Below are positions 1 to 9,889 of a stretch of 64,000 nt of DNA, piece by piece. Under the pieces are notes generated by a model. The model had not been told where the DNA came from. It did not search any database and worked only from the letters and a program-made list of their open reading frames with translations. The stretch's first letter is position 1. Every line of letters begins with the position of its first letter. The DNA comes from an uncultured Jannaschia sp. (GTDB lineage: Bacteria; Pseudomonadota; Alphaproteobacteria; Rhodobacterales; Rhodobacteraceae): assembly GCF_947494055.1 (NCBI RefSeq), contig NZ_CANLTR010000001.1:124001-188000 (forward strand). Direction: 5' to 3'. The position numbers and the translations under genes were made by a program.

Positions 1-630
1 CGCCTGCCCGTACTTGTCGGCCACGAAGCTGCGGGCGAAGGCGCGCGGAAAATCGGCCCCCAGCCGCAGGGCTTGGCCGATCATTCGCCGCTGCCGCGCC
101 GTCCGCTCCTTCATGCCCCAGGCTTCCAGCTCGGCCGCGTCGCCGATTCCCTCGGCGCGCAGCACGCCCTCGACGAGATCGGGCATCGCCTCCTGCAGGG
201 CCGCGCCCCGCGTCACGATGATCCCGAGCGAGATCGCCGATTGCGCGTGCAGCCGCTGGAAGTTCTCGAGATCACGGTCGAAGAACGGGTCCTTGTTGTT
301 CCACTCGATCTCCAGCGCCAGCGTCCCCGCCCGCGCGCGCTTCACGTGGTCGATCTCGTGGCTGATCGCCTCGCGTTGCACGCCGTCGACGATGGTCCGG
401 GTGACGAATTCGTGCTTGGGCCAGCCGTCCCGGTAGAGCGCGTCGCGCAGGCGCATCGTGCTCGCCGCCTGCCCGCCGCCCGAACCGATGATTTCCGCGG
501 CCGTCAGGCGGAACGCGGCCAGCGCCTCGATCAGCCCTGCCACCGCGCCGGGGAAATCTCCCGCCAGGATCGCCTCGGCGTGGTTGCGGGTCTCGATGTC
601 GAACCCGGCGTCGCGCAGCGCGTCGAACAT
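1..630 (-). CDS. BglII/BstYI-type restriction endonuclease-like protein (3' end outside window)
   Basis: Partial gene: 210 codons are visible and the C-terminus lies beyond base 1. The protein resembles the BglII family of type II restriction enzymes (PD-(D/E)XK fold). The clearest block is EIDHV at residues 92-96 followed by ALEIEWNNKDPFFDRDL at 105-121, the acidic active-site strand region, then NFQRLH and GIIVTRG. By family knowledge it would cleave double-stranded DNA with Mg2+. No methyltransferase is visible on this side, so it is either an orphan or its partner lies outside the window. The ATG at 630 has no strong ribosome-binding site. It sits 10 codons after, and in frame with, the stop of a 21-codon ORF, so translation is probably coupled. 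Family assignment is from motif memory only. Confidence 0.7.
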   Translation of the reverse strand, partial: MFDALRDAGFDIETRNHAEAILAGDFPGAVAGLIEALAAFRLTAAEIIGSGGGQAASTMRLRDALYRDGWPKHEFVTRTIVDGVQREAISHEIDHVKRARAGTLALEIEWNNKDPFFDRDLENFQRLHAQSAISLGIIVTRGAALQEAMPDLVEGVLRAEGIGDAAELEAWGMKERTARQRRMIGQALRLGADFPRAFARSFVADKYGQA

Positions 631-660
631 CGCGCCGTCAGCGCCACCGGGCGGGCGGCG

Positions 661-726
661 TCAGCGACCCCGCCGCATCCGCTTGAACAGCTTCCAGAGC
701 GCGAAGATCTTGAACAGACGAGCCAT
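661..726 (-). CDS. Small cationic 21-residue ORF ahead of the BglII-like gene
   Basis: The predicted peptide is MARLFKIFALWKLFKRMRRG plus a final Arg, an amphipathic, strongly basic helix. A good Shine-Dalgarno (AAGGGG, then 7 nt, then ATG) precedes it, much better than the one before the downstream nuclease gene, which argues that it is translated. Its TGA is in the same reading frame as the nuclease start 10 codons later. It could be a translational leader for the nuclease, a small membrane-active peptide, or the main start of a gene whose two halves are separated by one stop. I do not recognise a family. Confidence 0.45.
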   Translation of the reverse strand: MARLFKIFALWKLFKRMRRGR

Positions 727-815
727 GGCATATCCCCTTCGTTGTCTCGGGTTTCGACGAGACCAACGCGGCACGCGGCCGGAGGTTCACCGATCCGGTC
801 AGCGCCATGCCGGAC

Positions 816-2588
816 TCACCCCTGCGGCAGCTTCCTGAGGCCGAGCTCGGCCAACTGCCCCGGCAAGGGTTCCGACGGCGCGCCCATCATCAGGTCCTCG
901 GCGCGCTGGTTCATCGGGAACAGGATGACCTCGCGGATGTTCGCCTCGTCGGCCAGCAGCATGACGATCCGGTCGATCCCGGCCGCGCAGCCCCCGTGCG
1001 GCGGCGCGCCGTACTGGAACGCCTTGACCATGCCGCCGAAGCGCCGGCGCACCTCGTCCTCGTCGTAGCCCGCAAGCCCGAACGCCTTGAACATGATCTC
1101 GGGCCGGTGGTTCCGGATCGCGCCGGAAACGAGCTCGTAGCCGTTGCAGGCCAGGTCGTACTGGAAGCCCAGCACCTTCAGCGGATCGCCGTCCAGCGCG
1201 TCCATCCCGCCCTGCGGCATCGAGAACGGGTTGTGGCTGAAGTCGATCTTCCCCTCGTCGTCGCGCTCGTACATCGGGAAGTCGACGATCCAGGCGAAGG
1301 CGAAGCGGTCCTTTTCGGTCAGCCCCAGCTCCGCGCCGATCACGGTCCGCGCGCGCCCGGCGACCGGCTCGAAATCCGCCGCCCGTCCGCCGAGGAAGAA
1401 CGCGGCATCGCCCACCCCGAGACCCAGCTGCTGCCGGATCGCCTCGGTCCGCTCGGGTCCGATGTTCTTGGCCAGCGGTCCCGCGGCCTCGAGCCCGTCG
1501 GTGCCTTCGCGCCAGAAGATGTAGCCCATCCCCGGCAGCCCCTGCTCCTGCGCGAACTTGTTCATCCGGTCGCAGAACTTCCGGCTGCCGCCGGTCGGCG
1601 CGGGGATGGCGCGGATCTCGGTGCCGTCCTTCTCCAGCAGGGACGCGAAGATCGCGAAGCCCGAGCCGCGGAAATGCTCGGAGACGTCCTGCATGCGGAT
1701 CGGGTTGCGGAGGTCCGGCTTGTCGGTCCCGTACCAGAGCGCCGCGTCCGCGTAGGAGATCTGCGGCCAGTCCGCGTCCACCCGGCGCCCGCCCCCGAAC
1801 TCCTCGAACAGCCCGGCGATCACCGGCTGGATCGTGTCGAACACGTCCTGCTGGGTGACGAAGCTCATCTCCATGTCGAGCTGGTAGAAATCCGTCGGGC
1901 TGCGGTCGGCACGCGGGTCCTCGTCGCGGAAGCAGGGCGCGATCTGGAAGTACTTGTCGAAGCCCGACACCATCAGGAGCTGCTTGAACTGCTGCGGCGC
2001 CTGCGGCAGCGCGTAGACACGCCCCGGATGCAGACGGGACGGCACGATGAAGTCCCGCGCCCCCTCCGGGGAGGACGCCGTGATGATCGGCGTCTGGAAC
2101 TCGTTGAACCCGGTGTCCCACATCCGCTGCCGGATCGAGCGCACGACGTTCGAGCGCAGCACCATGTTGCGCTGCATCGCCTCGCGGCGCAGGTCGAGGA
2201 AGCGATACCGCAGCCGCGTCTCCTCGGGATATTCCTGATCGCCGAACACCATCAGCGGCAGCTCGCCCGCCGCGCCCAGCACCTCGATGTCGCGCACGAA
2301 AACCTCGACCTCGCCAGTCGGGATCTTCGGGTTCACCAGCTCGGGGTCACGCGCCTTCACCGTCCCGTCGATGCGGATGCACCACTCGGAGCGCACCTTC
2401 TCGACCTCGGCGAAGACCGGCGAGTCCGGATCGGCCAGCACCTGCGTCATCCCGTAATGGTCGCGCAGGTCGATGAAGAGGATGCCGCCGTGGTCGCGGA
2501 TGCGGTGGACCCAGCCGGCCAGGCGGACGGTCTCGCCCACATCCGCCTTCGACAGACCGGCGCAGGTATGGGTGCGATAGGCGTGCAT
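816..2588 (-). CDS. aspS: Aspartyl-tRNA synthetase (class II, probably non-discriminating)
   Basis: 590 residues, the usual length for bacterial AspRS. It charges tRNA-Asp in the cytosol. The order is an N-terminal OB-fold anticodon-binding domain ([10 protein letters not shown] at about 26-35), then the class II core with motif 2 ([19 protein letters not shown]), the bacterial GAD insertion domain, and motif 3 (GIDRIVMLL) near the C-terminus. His33 in DHGG matches the residue that marks non-discriminating AspRS in Pseudomonas; discriminating enzymes such as the one in E. coli have Leu there. If so, it also makes Asp-tRNA-Asn for GatCAB amidation. The other reported discriminator position is not Gly here, so this is an inference. 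The gene is divergent from the downstream cfa-like gene. Confidence 0.97.
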   Translation of the reverse strand: MHAYRTHTCAGLSKADVGETVRLAGWVHRIRDHGGILFIDLRDHYGMTQVLADPDSPVFAEVEKVRSEWCIRIDGTVKARDPELVNPKIPTGEVEVFVRDIEVLGAAGELPLMVFGDQEYPEETRLRYRFLDLRREAMQRNMVLRSNVVRSIRQRMWDTGFNEFQTPIITASSPEGARDFIVPSRLHPGRVYALPQAPQQFKQLLMVSGFDKYFQIAPCFRDEDPRADRSPTDFYQLDMEMSFVTQQDVFDTIQPVIAGLFEEFGGGRRVDADWPQISYADAALWYGTDKPDLRNPIRMQDVSEHFRGSGFAIFASLLEKDGTEIRAIPAPTGGSRKFCDRMNKFAQEQGLPGMGYIFWREGTDGLEAAGPLAKNIGPERTEAIRQQLGLGVGDAAFFLGGRAADFEPVAGRARTVIGAELGLTEKDRFAFAWIVDFPMYERDDEGKIDFSHNPFSMPQGGMDALDGDPLKVLGFQYDLACNGYELVSGAIRNHRPEIMFKAFGLAGYDEDEVRRRFGGMVKAFQYGAPPHGGCAAGIDRIVMLLADEANIREVILFPMNQRAEDLMMGAPSEPLPGQLAELGLRKLPQG

Positions 2589-2623
2589 AGGGGCTCTCCG
2601 AGCGGCAATTCGGGCGTCGGTCC

Positions 2624-2652
2624 TATGCGCACACCGTCCGGCGGGGTGTCAA
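2624..2652 (-). promoter_or_regulatory. Candidate promoter for aspS
   Basis: On the minus strand a perfect TTGACA (2652-2647) is followed after 17 nt by CGCATA (2629-2624), about 36 nt before the aspS start. The -35 element is good; the -10 is poor, as is common in this group. Confidence 0.4.
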
Positions 2653-2770
2653 CCGCAGCACAGGGACGGGCGCGGTCGCGAATCGTACTGTTGACCCTTT
2701 CGGCTTGCATCCCGCGCGACGCCTGCGGTTTCCTGTCGCCGAAAGGCGAACGGACAGGACGGACCAGAGG

Positions 2771-4003
2771 ATGTGGCAGTCGATCGTATTGGCGATGCTG
2801 GGGAAACTGATCGTGCGGGGGAAACTCACGGCGATCCTGCCGGACGGAACGACTCATATCTTCGGCACGGGCACGGGCGGCCCCGACGTCACCCTGCGCC
2901 TGACCGACGCGACCTGTCTGCGCCGCCTCGTGCGGGACCCCGAGCTCGCGCTGGGCGAGGCCTACATGGATGGCGCCCTGATCCTCGAAGCGGGCGACCT
3001 GCGCGACATGCTCACCCTCTTCGCGATCAACGGCGGCCGCGGCCGGATGCCGCCGGTGATCGCGGCCGGCTTCCGCGCCCGCTTCCTGGCCCGTCGGTGG
3101 ATGCAGGCGAACGACCCGCGCAAGTCCCGGACCAACGTCGCGCATCACTACGATCTGGGCGACGACTTCTACGCCCTCTTCCTCGACGAGGACCGGCAGT
3201 ATTCCTGCGCCTACTTCGCCGATCCCGCCATGACGCTGGAGGCGGCGCAGGCCGCCAAGAAGGCGCATATCGCGACGAAGCTTCGGATCGAGCCGGGCAT
3301 GCACGTCCTCGACATCGGCTGCGGCTGGGGCGGCATGGCGCTGACCCTCGCGCGCGATTTCAGCGCCCGCGTCACCGGCGTCACCCTGTCGGAGAACCAG
3401 CACGCGACCGCCACCGCCCGCGTGCGGGAGGCCGGGCTGACCGACCGCATCGACATCCGCCTGCAGGATTACCGCGACCTCGCCGGCCCCTTCGACCGGA
3501 TCGTCTCGGTCGGCATGCTGGAACATGTCGGCGCGCCGCAATACCCGACCTACTTCTCCAGGGTCGCGGACCTGCTCGCCCCCGACGGCGTCGCGCTGAT
3601 CCACACGATCGGCCGCTGCGCGCCGCCGACGACGACCTCGGGCTGGCTGGCGAAGTACATCTTCCCCGGCGGCTACACGCCCTCGCTGTCGGAACTGCTG
3701 ATACCGCTGGAGCGCACCGATCTCTGGCAGGACGACATCGAGGTCTGGCGCGGCCATTATGCCGAGACGCTGCGCCGCTGGCAGGACCGCTTCGAGGCCA
3801 ACGTCGACACGGTCCGCGCGATGTACGACGACCGCTTCATCCGGATGTGGCGGTACTACCTCGTCGCCGCCGAGGTCAGCTTCGACGCCCACCGCCACGT
3901 CGTCTACCAGCTGCAACTCTCGAAGACGCGCGACGTGGTGCCGAACACCCGCGACTATCTCTACGCGTCCAACGCGCAAACGATGCGGCGCGCCGCGGAA
4001 TAG
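2771..4003 (+). CDS. Cyclopropane-fatty-acyl-phospholipid synthase-family methyltransferase
   Basis: 410 residues from the ATG at 2771; an upstream in-frame ATG at 2705 gives an arginine-rich extension that does not look coding. Family enzymes transfer a methyl group from S-adenosylmethionine to unsaturated acyl chains of membrane phospholipids. Visible hallmarks are NVAHHYDLGDDFYALFLD, the QYSCAYF lipid-site motif, the SAM-binding glycine loop VLDIGCGWGGMA and VGMLEHVG. The C-terminal half carries the family's HYAETLRRW and MWRYYL blocks. AGGACGG lies about 8 nt before the start. It is divergent from aspS and convergent with the RTX gene. True cyclopropane synthase and a related lipid methyltransferase cannot be separated by eye. 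Confidence 0.9.
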   Translation: MWQSIVLAMLGKLIVRGKLTAILPDGTTHIFGTGTGGPDVTLRLTDATCLRRLVRDPELALGEAYMDGALILEAGDLRDMLTLFAINGGRGRMPPVIAAGFRARFLARRWMQANDPRKSRTNVAHHYDLGDDFYALFLDEDRQYSCAYFADPAMTLEAAQAAKKAHIATKLRIEPGMHVLDIGCGWGGMALTLARDFSARVTGVTLSENQHATATARVREAGLTDRIDIRLQDYRDLAGPFDRIVSVGMLEHVGAPQYPTYFSRVADLLAPDGVALIHTIGRCAPPTTTSGWLAKYIFPGGYTPSLSELLIPLERTDLWQDDIEVWRGHYAETLRRWQDRFEANVDTVRAMYDDRFIRMWRYYLVAAEVSFDAHRHVVYQLQLSKTRDVVPNTRDYLYASNAQTMRRAAE

Positions 4004-4018
4004 CCGCGCGCCGCATCG
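3981..4018. terminator. Bidirectional hairpin between the cfa-like gene and the RTX gene
   Basis: Perfect 13-bp inverted repeat (arms 3981-3993 and 4006-4018, 12-nt loop) that spans the stop codon of the cfa-like gene. Read on the minus strand it is followed by TTT, so it best serves the RTX gene; convergent orientation fits a shared terminator. Confidence 0.6.
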
Positions 4019-4023
4019 CGTCG

Positions 4024-5211
4024 TCAGAAGGAGATGTAGTCGAACAGGTCGACGCCGCGCCCGTCGAACCCGTCGAGACGGATCGAGTTGTCACCGAACT
4101 CGATGACCGTATCGTCGCGGTCGCGCGAGATCTCCAGGTCGCGCTGGTTTCGCGCCGCGGCGATCCGGATCCGGTCGCCATCGCCCGGGTCGAAGTCGTC
4201 GATCACGTCCTGCCCGAACCCGCGTCCCCGGAAGATGAACCGGTCCGCGCCGCCCTCGCCCTGCAGCCAGTCGTCGCCGCCCTTGACGATGAAGCGGTCG
4301 TTGCCGCCGCGACCCTGATAGGCGTTGTCGGCCCCGCCGTCGATGAACGTGTCCCGGCCGTTCGTGCCCTGCGCGCCCTCGATCGAGACGAGCCTGTCGC
4401 GATCGCCGAACCCGTCCCGCGCGAATCCCCTGGCGAGGTTCACGGTCACGCCACGGTCGCCGCCCTGATCCGTGTCCTGGCGGTAGGAGACGAAATCGAA
4501 CCCGCCGCGCCCGTTGATCGTGTCGTCCCCCATCATGCCCTGGAACTCGTTGTCCCGGCCATCGCCGCGCATCACGTCGTCGAGAAAGGTCCCGCGAACG
4601 CCCTCGAACGTCCCCCGCAGGCGATCCACCGCGCCGTCGGGGCCGGTGATCCGTCCCTTGGCCAGATCGGCGTCGATCCCCTGAATGACGTGGGCCGGCT
4701 CCCGCCAGAACCATTCCTGATAGGTGACCTGATCGTACCCGCTCCCGCCGATATAGAGGTCCGCGCCGCCCCGGTCCTTGGCGTAGAGGTTGCCGCCGTT
4801 CGAGCGGACCACGTCGTCGCCGATCGAGGACATGATGTCGTTGGTGAAATCCTCGGAGCCGATACCGTCGAACGTCGCGCCGTCCTGCAGCATCAACTGG
4901 TAGAGATCCCAGCCCTTGTTCACGTCCGGATCCAGGAACGTCCGCACGATCTCCGCGTCGGTCTCGATGCCCGTGGCCCGCGCCAGAACGTCGCCGTCCT
5001 CCTCCAGCCAGACCACGTTGCGGACCTCGCTGCCGCGGATGTTGAGGACCACCTGCCACGGCTCCCGCGCCGCGTCGAAGGCACGCCCCATCGCATCCTC
5101 CGAAAACGTCAGGACGATCTTGCGCGCCCTGTCGGACGTGACGTCGTAACCCCCCAGCGCGTCCCATCCGAAGACTGAGTGGTCGCCGGCGACCATGTTG
5201 AATGTAGGCAT
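4024..5211 (-). CDS. RTX-type calcium-binding protein, probably secreted by a type I system
   Basis: 395 residues from the ATG at 5211, which has GGAGG 7 nt upstream; a TTG two codons earlier is less likely. There is no Sec signal peptide. The N-terminal about 150 residues match nothing I know. From about residue 150 glycine/aspartate nonapeptide-like repeats appear (GGSGYDQVTY, GDDTINGRGGFDF, GRGGNDRF, GEGGADRFIF), typical of Ca2+-binding beta-rolls. The end, GFDGRGVDLFDYISF, is the hydrophobic and acidic tail expected of a type I secretion signal. No ABC/MFP/TolC secretion genes lie nearby. The repeats resemble those of matrix or adhesion proteins; no enzymatic domain is visible. Confidence 0.85.
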   Translation of the reverse strand: MPTFNMVAGDHSVFGWDALGGYDVTSDRARKIVLTFSEDAMGRAFDAAREPWQVVLNIRGSEVRNVVWLEEDGDVLARATGIETDAEIVRTFLDPDVNKGWDLYQLMLQDGATFDGIGSEDFTNDIMSSIGDDVVRSNGGNLYAKDRGGADLYIGGSGYDQVTYQEWFWREPAHVIQGIDADLAKGRITGPDGAVDRLRGTFEGVRGTFLDDVMRGDGRDNEFQGMMGDDTINGRGGFDFVSYRQDTDQGGDRGVTVNLARGFARDGFGDRDRLVSIEGAQGTNGRDTFIDGGADNAYQGRGGNDRFIVKGGDDWLQGEGGADRFIFRGRGFGQDVIDDFDPGDGDRIRIAAARNQRDLEISRDRDDTVIEFGDNSIRLDGFDGRGVDLFDYISF

Positions 5212-5490
5212 GAACAAACCTCCCCTCTAAAACCCTAGTCTGCCCGTCGAAGCGGCCGACGGGCAGGCCCATACGCAGAACGCCGACCGGTCGGGACCAG
5301 TCCGGCGCAAGGAAATTACCACAGCCCCCGTCGTCGTCATAACGATTAGTCGCCGCGAACCCGGACGCGCCGGCGGCGCATGGACCGGGCTCCGATCCGG
5401 CCTCGCGCCCTTCCCTGCCCCGGCTTGCGCCCGCCCGGCCCCGGCCCTACACGGCGGTCGTTTGCCAGAACCTGCGCGGGGAGCTCACCG

Positions 5491-8400
5491 ATGCCGAAAC
5501 GGACCGACATCCAGTCGATCATGATCATCGGTGCGGGGCCCATCGTCATCGGGCAGGCCTGCGAGTTCGACTATTCCGGCGCACAGGCCTGCAAGGCGCT
5601 GCGCGAGGAGGGCTACCGCGTCATCCTCGTGAATTCGAACCCGGCCACGATCATGACCGATCCGGGGCTGGCCGACGCCACCTATATCGAGCCGATCACC
5701 CCCGACGTGGTGGCGAAGATCATCGCCAAGGAAAAACCCGACGCGCTGCTGCCGACGATGGGCGGGCAGACCGGCCTCAACACCGCGCTCGCCCTCGACG
5801 ACATGGGCGTTCTGGCCGAGCACGGGGTCGAGCTCATCGGCGCCCGGCGCGAAGCCATCGAGATGGCCGAGGACCGCAAGCTCTTCCGCGAGGCGATGGA
5901 CCGGCTCGGCATCGAGAACCCCAAGGCCACCATCGTCGCCGCGCCGAAGAAGGCGAACGGGAAATACGACATCGCCGCCGGTCTGGCGCAGGCGATGGAC
6001 GCGATCGAGTTCGTCGGCCTGCCCGCGATCATCCGGCCCGCCTTCACGCTCGGCGGCACCGGCGGCGGCGTGGCCTACAACCGCGCCGATTACGAGCGCA
6101 TCTGCCGCTCCGGCCTCGAAGCCTCGCCGATGGCGCAGATCCTCGTCGACGAGAGCCTTCTGGGCTGGAAGGAATACGAGATGGAGGTCGTGCGCGACCG
6201 CGCCGACAACGCCATCATCGTCTGCGCCATCGAGAACGTCGACCCGATGGGCGTCCATACCGGCGACTCGATCACCGTGGCCCCGGCGCTGACGCTCACC
6301 GACCGCGAATACCAGCAGATGCGGACCCATTCGATCAACGTCCTGCGCGAGATCGGCGTGGAGACCGGCGGCTCCAACGTGCAATGGGCGGTGAACCCCG
6401 AAGACGGCCGCATGGTCGTGATCGAGATGAACCCGCGCGTCAGCCGCTCCTCGGCGCTGGCCTCCAAGGCCACCGGCTTCCCGATCGCCAAGATCGCCGC
6501 CAAGCTCGCCGTGGGCTACACGCTCGACGAGCTCGACAACGACATCACCCGCGTCACCCCCGCCTCCTTCGAGCCGACGATCGACTACGTCGTCACCAAG
6601 ATCCCGCGCTTCGCCTTCGAGAAGTTCCCGGGCGCCGAGCCGCTCCTGACCACCGCGATGAAGTCGGTGGGCGAGGTCATGGCCATCGGCCGCACCTTCC
6701 ACGAATCGATGCAGAAGGCGCTGGCCTCGCTGGAGACCGGGCTTACCGGCTTCGACGAGATCGACCTGCCCGACGACCCCGCCGCCATCAAGGCCGCGCT
6801 GGGCCGGCAGACGCCCGACCGCATCCGCGTGATCGCGCAGGCCATGCGGCAGGGCCTCTCGGACGACGACATCAACGCCGTCACCCATTACGACCCGTGG
6901 TTCCTCGCCCGCATCCGCGAGATCGTGGAGATCGAGGCCGAGGTACGTCAAGGCGGCCTACCCGTGACCGAGCCCGAACTGCGCCGCCTCAAGACCTACG
7001 GCTTCACCGACGCCCGCCTCGCTAGGCTCACCGGCCGGACCGAGGACAACGTCCGCCGCGCCCGCCAGAACCTCGGCGTGGTCGCGCAGTTCAAGCGCAT
7101 CGACACCTGCGCCGCCGAGTTCGAGGCGCAGACCCCCTACATGTACTCGACCTACGAGACCCCGGTCATGGACGAGGCGGAGTGCGAATCCCGCCCCACC
7201 GACGCGAAGAAGGTCGTCATCCTCGGCGGCGGCCCCAACCGCATCGGCCAGGGGATCGAGTTCGACTATTGCTGCTGCCACGCCTGCTTCGCGCTCTCCG
7301 CGCAGGGCTACGAGACCATCATGGTCAACTGCAACCCGGAGACCGTCTCGACCGATTACGACACCTCCGACCGCCTCTACTTCGAGCCGCTCACCTTCGA
7401 GCACGTGATGGAGATCCTCCGCGTCGAGCGGGAGGCCGGCACCCTCCACGGCGTCATCGTCCAGTTCGGCGGCCAGACGCCCCTGAAGCTCGCCAACGCC
7501 CTCCACGACGCCGGCATCCCCATCCTCGGCACCACACCCGACGCCATCGACCTGGCCGAGGACCGGGAGCGCTTCTCCGCCCTCGTCCGCCAACTCGGCC
7601 TGAAGCAGCCCGCCAACGCCATCGCCCATTCCGACGCCGAGGCCCGCCTGCGCGCGGACGAGCTGGGCTACCCCCTCGTCATCCGCCCCTCCTACGTCCT
7701 CGGCGGCCGCGCGATGGAGATCGTCCGCGACGCCGCCCAGCTCGAGCGCTACATCCGCGACGCCGTGATCGTCTCGCCCGGCAGCCCCGTCCTCCTCGAC
7801 GGCTACCTCTCCGGCGCGATCGAGGTGGATGTCGACGCGCTCTCCGACGGGGAGCAGGTCCACGTCGCCGGCATCATGCAGCATATCGAGGAGGCCGGCG
7901 TCCATTCCGGCGACAGCGCCTGCTGCCTGCCGCCGCACACGCTCTCGCGCGACACCATCGCCACCATCCGCGAGCAGACCGAGGCGCTGGCCCGCGCCCT
8001 CCGCGTCGTCGGCCTGATGAACGTGCAGTTCGCCGTGAAGGAGGAGGAGGTCTACCTGATCGAGGTGAACCCCCGCGCCTCCCGCACCGTGCCCTTCGTC
8101 GCCAAGGCCGTCGACTCCGCCATCGCCTCCATAGCCGCGCGGCTGATGGCGGGCGAGAAGCTCTCCGCCTTCCCGCACCGCGACCCCTATCCCGGCGACG
8201 CCAATCCCGACCACGTGCCGATCGGCGACCTGATGACGCTCGCCCATCCCGACACGCCCTGGTTCTCGGTGAAGGAGGCGGTGCTGCCCTTCGCCCGCTT
8301 CCCCGGCGTCGACACGCTTCTGGGCCCGGAGATGCGCTCCACCGGGGAGGTCATGGGCTGGGACCGCTCCTTCGCCCGCGCCTTCCTCAAGGCGCAGATG

Positions 8401-8811
8401 GGCGCGGGCATCGCCCTGCCCGAGGGGGGGACCGTGTTCCTGTCGCTCAGGGACGCCGACAAGGTGCCCCAACTGGCCGAGACGGCGGGCCTCCTCGTCG
8501 ACATGGGCTTCACCATCCTCGCGACCTCCGGCACCGCCGAGTTCCTCGCCCGCTTCGGCATCGACTCGCGGCACGTGAACAAGGCCTACGAGGGCGGCCG
8601 CACCATCGTCGACGTGATGAAGGACGGCGAGATCGCGCTGGTCATGAACACCACCGAGGGCGCCCAGGCCGTCGAGGATTCTCGCTCCATGCGCAACGTC
8701 GCCCTGATGGACCGGATTCCGTACTACACCACGCTGGCCGGCGCGCACGCGGCGACGCTGGCGATGCAGGCGCGGGACGAAGGTGCGGTCGAGGTGCGGT
8801 CGCTGCAGTAG
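5491..8811 (+). CDS. carB: Carbamoyl-phosphate synthase large subunit
   Basis: 1106 residues from the ATG at 5491 ([16 protein letters not shown]), with GGGGAG 8 nt upstream; a longer in-frame start gives a proline/arginine-rich tail unlike the family. With CarA it makes carbamoyl phosphate from glutamine-derived ammonia, bicarbonate and 2 ATP for arginine and pyrimidine synthesis. Two homologous ATP-grasp halves are visible, starting at [20 protein letters not shown] and [19 protein letters not shown]. Between them lies the oligomerisation domain, and the C-terminal MGS-like allosteric domain holds [15 protein letters not shown]. No carA is adjacent. The gene is divergent from the RTX gene. 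Confidence 0.98.
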   Translation: MPKRTDIQSIMIIGAGPIVIGQACEFDYSGAQACKALREEGYRVILVNSNPATIMTDPGLADATYIEPITPDVVAKIIAKEKPDALLPTMGGQTGLNTALALDDMGVLAEHGVELIGARREAIEMAEDRKLFREAMDRLGIENPKATIVAAPKKANGKYDIAAGLAQAMDAIEFVGLPAIIRPAFTLGGTGGGVAYNRADYERICRSGLEASPMAQILVDESLLGWKEYEMEVVRDRADNAIIVCAIENVDPMGVHTGDSITVAPALTLTDREYQQMRTHSINVLREIGVETGGSNVQWAVNPEDGRMVVIEMNPRVSRSSALASKATGFPIAKIAAKLAVGYTLDELDNDITRVTPASFEPTIDYVVTKIPRFAFEKFPGAEPLLTTAMKSVGEVMAIGRTFHESMQKALASLETGLTGFDEIDLPDDPAAIKAALGRQTPDRIRVIAQAMRQGLSDDDINAVTHYDPWFLARIREIVEIEAEVRQGGLPVTEPELRRLKTYGFTDARLARLTGRTEDNVRRARQNLGVVAQFKRIDTCAAEFEAQTPYMYSTYETPVMDEAECESRPTDAKKVVILGGGPNRIGQGIEFDYCCCHACFALSAQGYETIMVNCNPETVSTDYDTSDRLYFEPLTFEHVMEILRVEREAGTLHGVIVQFGGQTPLKLANALHDAGIPILGTTPDAIDLAEDRERFSALVRQLGLKQPANAIAHSDAEARLRADELGYPLVIRPSYVLGGRAMEIVRDAAQLERYIRDAVIVSPGSPVLLDGYLSGAIEVDVDALSDGEQVHVAGIMQHIEEAGVHSGDSACCLPPHTLSRDTIATIREQTEALARALRVVGLMNVQFAVKEEEVYLIEVNPRASRTVPFVAKAVDSAIASIAARLMAGEKLSAFPHRDPYPGDANPDHVPIGDLMTLAHPDTPWFSVKEAVLPFARFPGVDTLLGPEMRSTGEVMGWDRSFARAFLKAQMGAGIALPEGGTVFLSLRDADKVPQLAETAGLLVDMGFTILATSGTAEFLARFGIDSRHVNKAYEGGRTIVDVMKDGEIALVMNTTEGAQAVEDSRSMRNVALMDRIPYYTTLAGAHAATLAMQARDEGAVEVRSLQ

Positions 8812-8862
8812 GGGTGAAGCAGACGGCCCCAAGCCGACTTCAGACGTTGTAACGCGTCGGTA

Positions 8863-8890
8863 AAGGCTTCGCCTTGATTACAATGTAATC
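8863..8890. repeat. Small hairpin plus perfect 7-1-7 palindrome downstream of carB
   Basis: AAGGC-TTC-GCCTT (8863-8875) is immediately followed by GATTACA-A-TGTAATC (8876-8890), a perfect inverted repeat with one central base. Both lie at the GC-to-AT transition after carB. The first may be a weak terminator; the second looks like a protein-binding or recombination-type site. A further CCCTT-AC-AAGGG repeat is at 8917-8928. Confidence 0.5.
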
Positions 8891-8971
8891 CTAACGCTTC
8901 ATCGTGGAAGCCGTTTCCCTTACAAGGGCAACAACGCTTAACCCCCAAATCGCTTTCTTCTAATTACTACT

Positions 8972-9889
8972 TTAAGCACCCAAGTCATCAAGGGAAACAA
9001 GTGTGTAGCGCGGGCGACCCTGACCAACCTGAACGACATTAAACTTCACACTCGTTGGCTGGTGAAGCCATTCGCGATTGAGAACATCTGGATCTTCGAT
9101 GTCTGGCCCCAAGCGACCGCGAATGATCCCGGAGCCGTCGGAAACAACAAACTCAAAATTCCGCCCCTGAGGAAGAAAACCTTGGAATTCTCCAAAATAC
9201 GTCTCCTCAGTTTCTAAAATATTATCTTTCCGCAGTCTTTCCTCTGAGCTCTTTAGCTCTTCAAGGCTGGCATATTTAAAATAACTATTTCGGAATTCCA
9301 ATCCACACCATGCACCCTTTTTCGAGATTTCAGACAGAAAATCTGCGACCTTGCGAACCGCCCGTGGATGTATTTCTTCCACAATGTCCGAAATATCATC
9401 GTCGGTTCCCTTGGCGGAAACGCGAAGTAGCTCTTTAAGTACTTCGACTGCACTGCCTGCGCTCGCTTGCTCTTCAAAGAACTCTCCTTGAAGGTTTGGC
9501 AGTTCCATTTCGAAGCCAAACGAGCCAGTGGCCATCCCTGTTATCATAAGAGGGGCGCTAGCCTTGTCCGGAATAGGGCCGGAGTACTTTAGCGATCCTT
9601 TTAACCCAGCGATGATGGCAGAGAACGCGTCCACAAAAGCCGAAGAGGCGCTACCAGCAAAATCAGCTGAAATCGCAGTACTGCCGCGGACTGGCTCTCC
9701 CCGAAAGGTCAAAGACAGCCTCTCAGGTTCTTGGATTCGGTCTGGAAGCTGCTCTAGCTCTTCCTTGAGCTCTTTAAGGCGAGACTCGAGGCCAAAGCGA
9801 TCAATAACGTTCTCGCTCGGGATTCTTTCAAGTATTGTCTCCACCTCACCGATTTCGGAAAGAAGCGCATCCTTTCGTCTAATCATCAT
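8972..9889 (-). CDS. Unrecognised 305-residue partner of the NTase-like gene
   Basis: I do not recognise a family. Residues about 3-50 (KDALLSEIGEVETILERIP through ESRLKELKEELEQL) are charged and heptad-like, suggesting a coiled coil. A mixed region follows with GSTAISADFAGSASSAF and MITGMATGSFGFEMEL. A helical middle (AVEVLKELLRVSAKG) leads to a beta-rich C-terminus ending GRPRYTLVSLDDLGA. There is no signal peptide, membrane segment or obvious catalytic motif. Its ATG overlaps the stop of the upstream gene by 4 nt (ATGA), so the two are translated as a unit. Base composition is clearly lower in GC than the flanks. Candidate roles are antitoxin, regulator or effector of the nucleotidyltransferase-like protein. 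Confidence 0.75.
   Translation of the reverse strand: MMIRRKDALLSEIGEVETILERIPSENVIDRFGLESRLKELKEELEQLPDRIQEPERLSLTFRGEPVRGSTAISADFAGSASSAFVDAFSAIIAGLKGSLKYSGPIPDKASAPLMITGMATGSFGFEMELPNLQGEFFEEQASAGSAVEVLKELLRVSAKGTDDDISDIVEEIHPRAVRKVADFLSEISKKGAWCGLEFRNSYFKYASLEELKSSEERLRKDNILETEETYFGEFQGFLPQGRNFEFVVSDGSGIIRGRLGPDIEDPDVLNREWLHQPTSVKFNVVQVGQGRPRYTLVSLDDLGA

Noticed and set aside
2447-3979. Long minus-strand ORF (510 codons) opposite the cfa-like gene and the aspS promoter
   Set aside because: Its translation is Arg/Val/Gly/His-biased low-information sequence with no motif, typical of the antisense frame of a GC-rich gene; the plus-strand methyltransferase is clear.
6958-8832. 624-codon minus-strand ORF opposite carB
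   Set aside because: Antisense shadow of carB; composition is dominated by Gly, Ala, Val, His and Asp with no domain.
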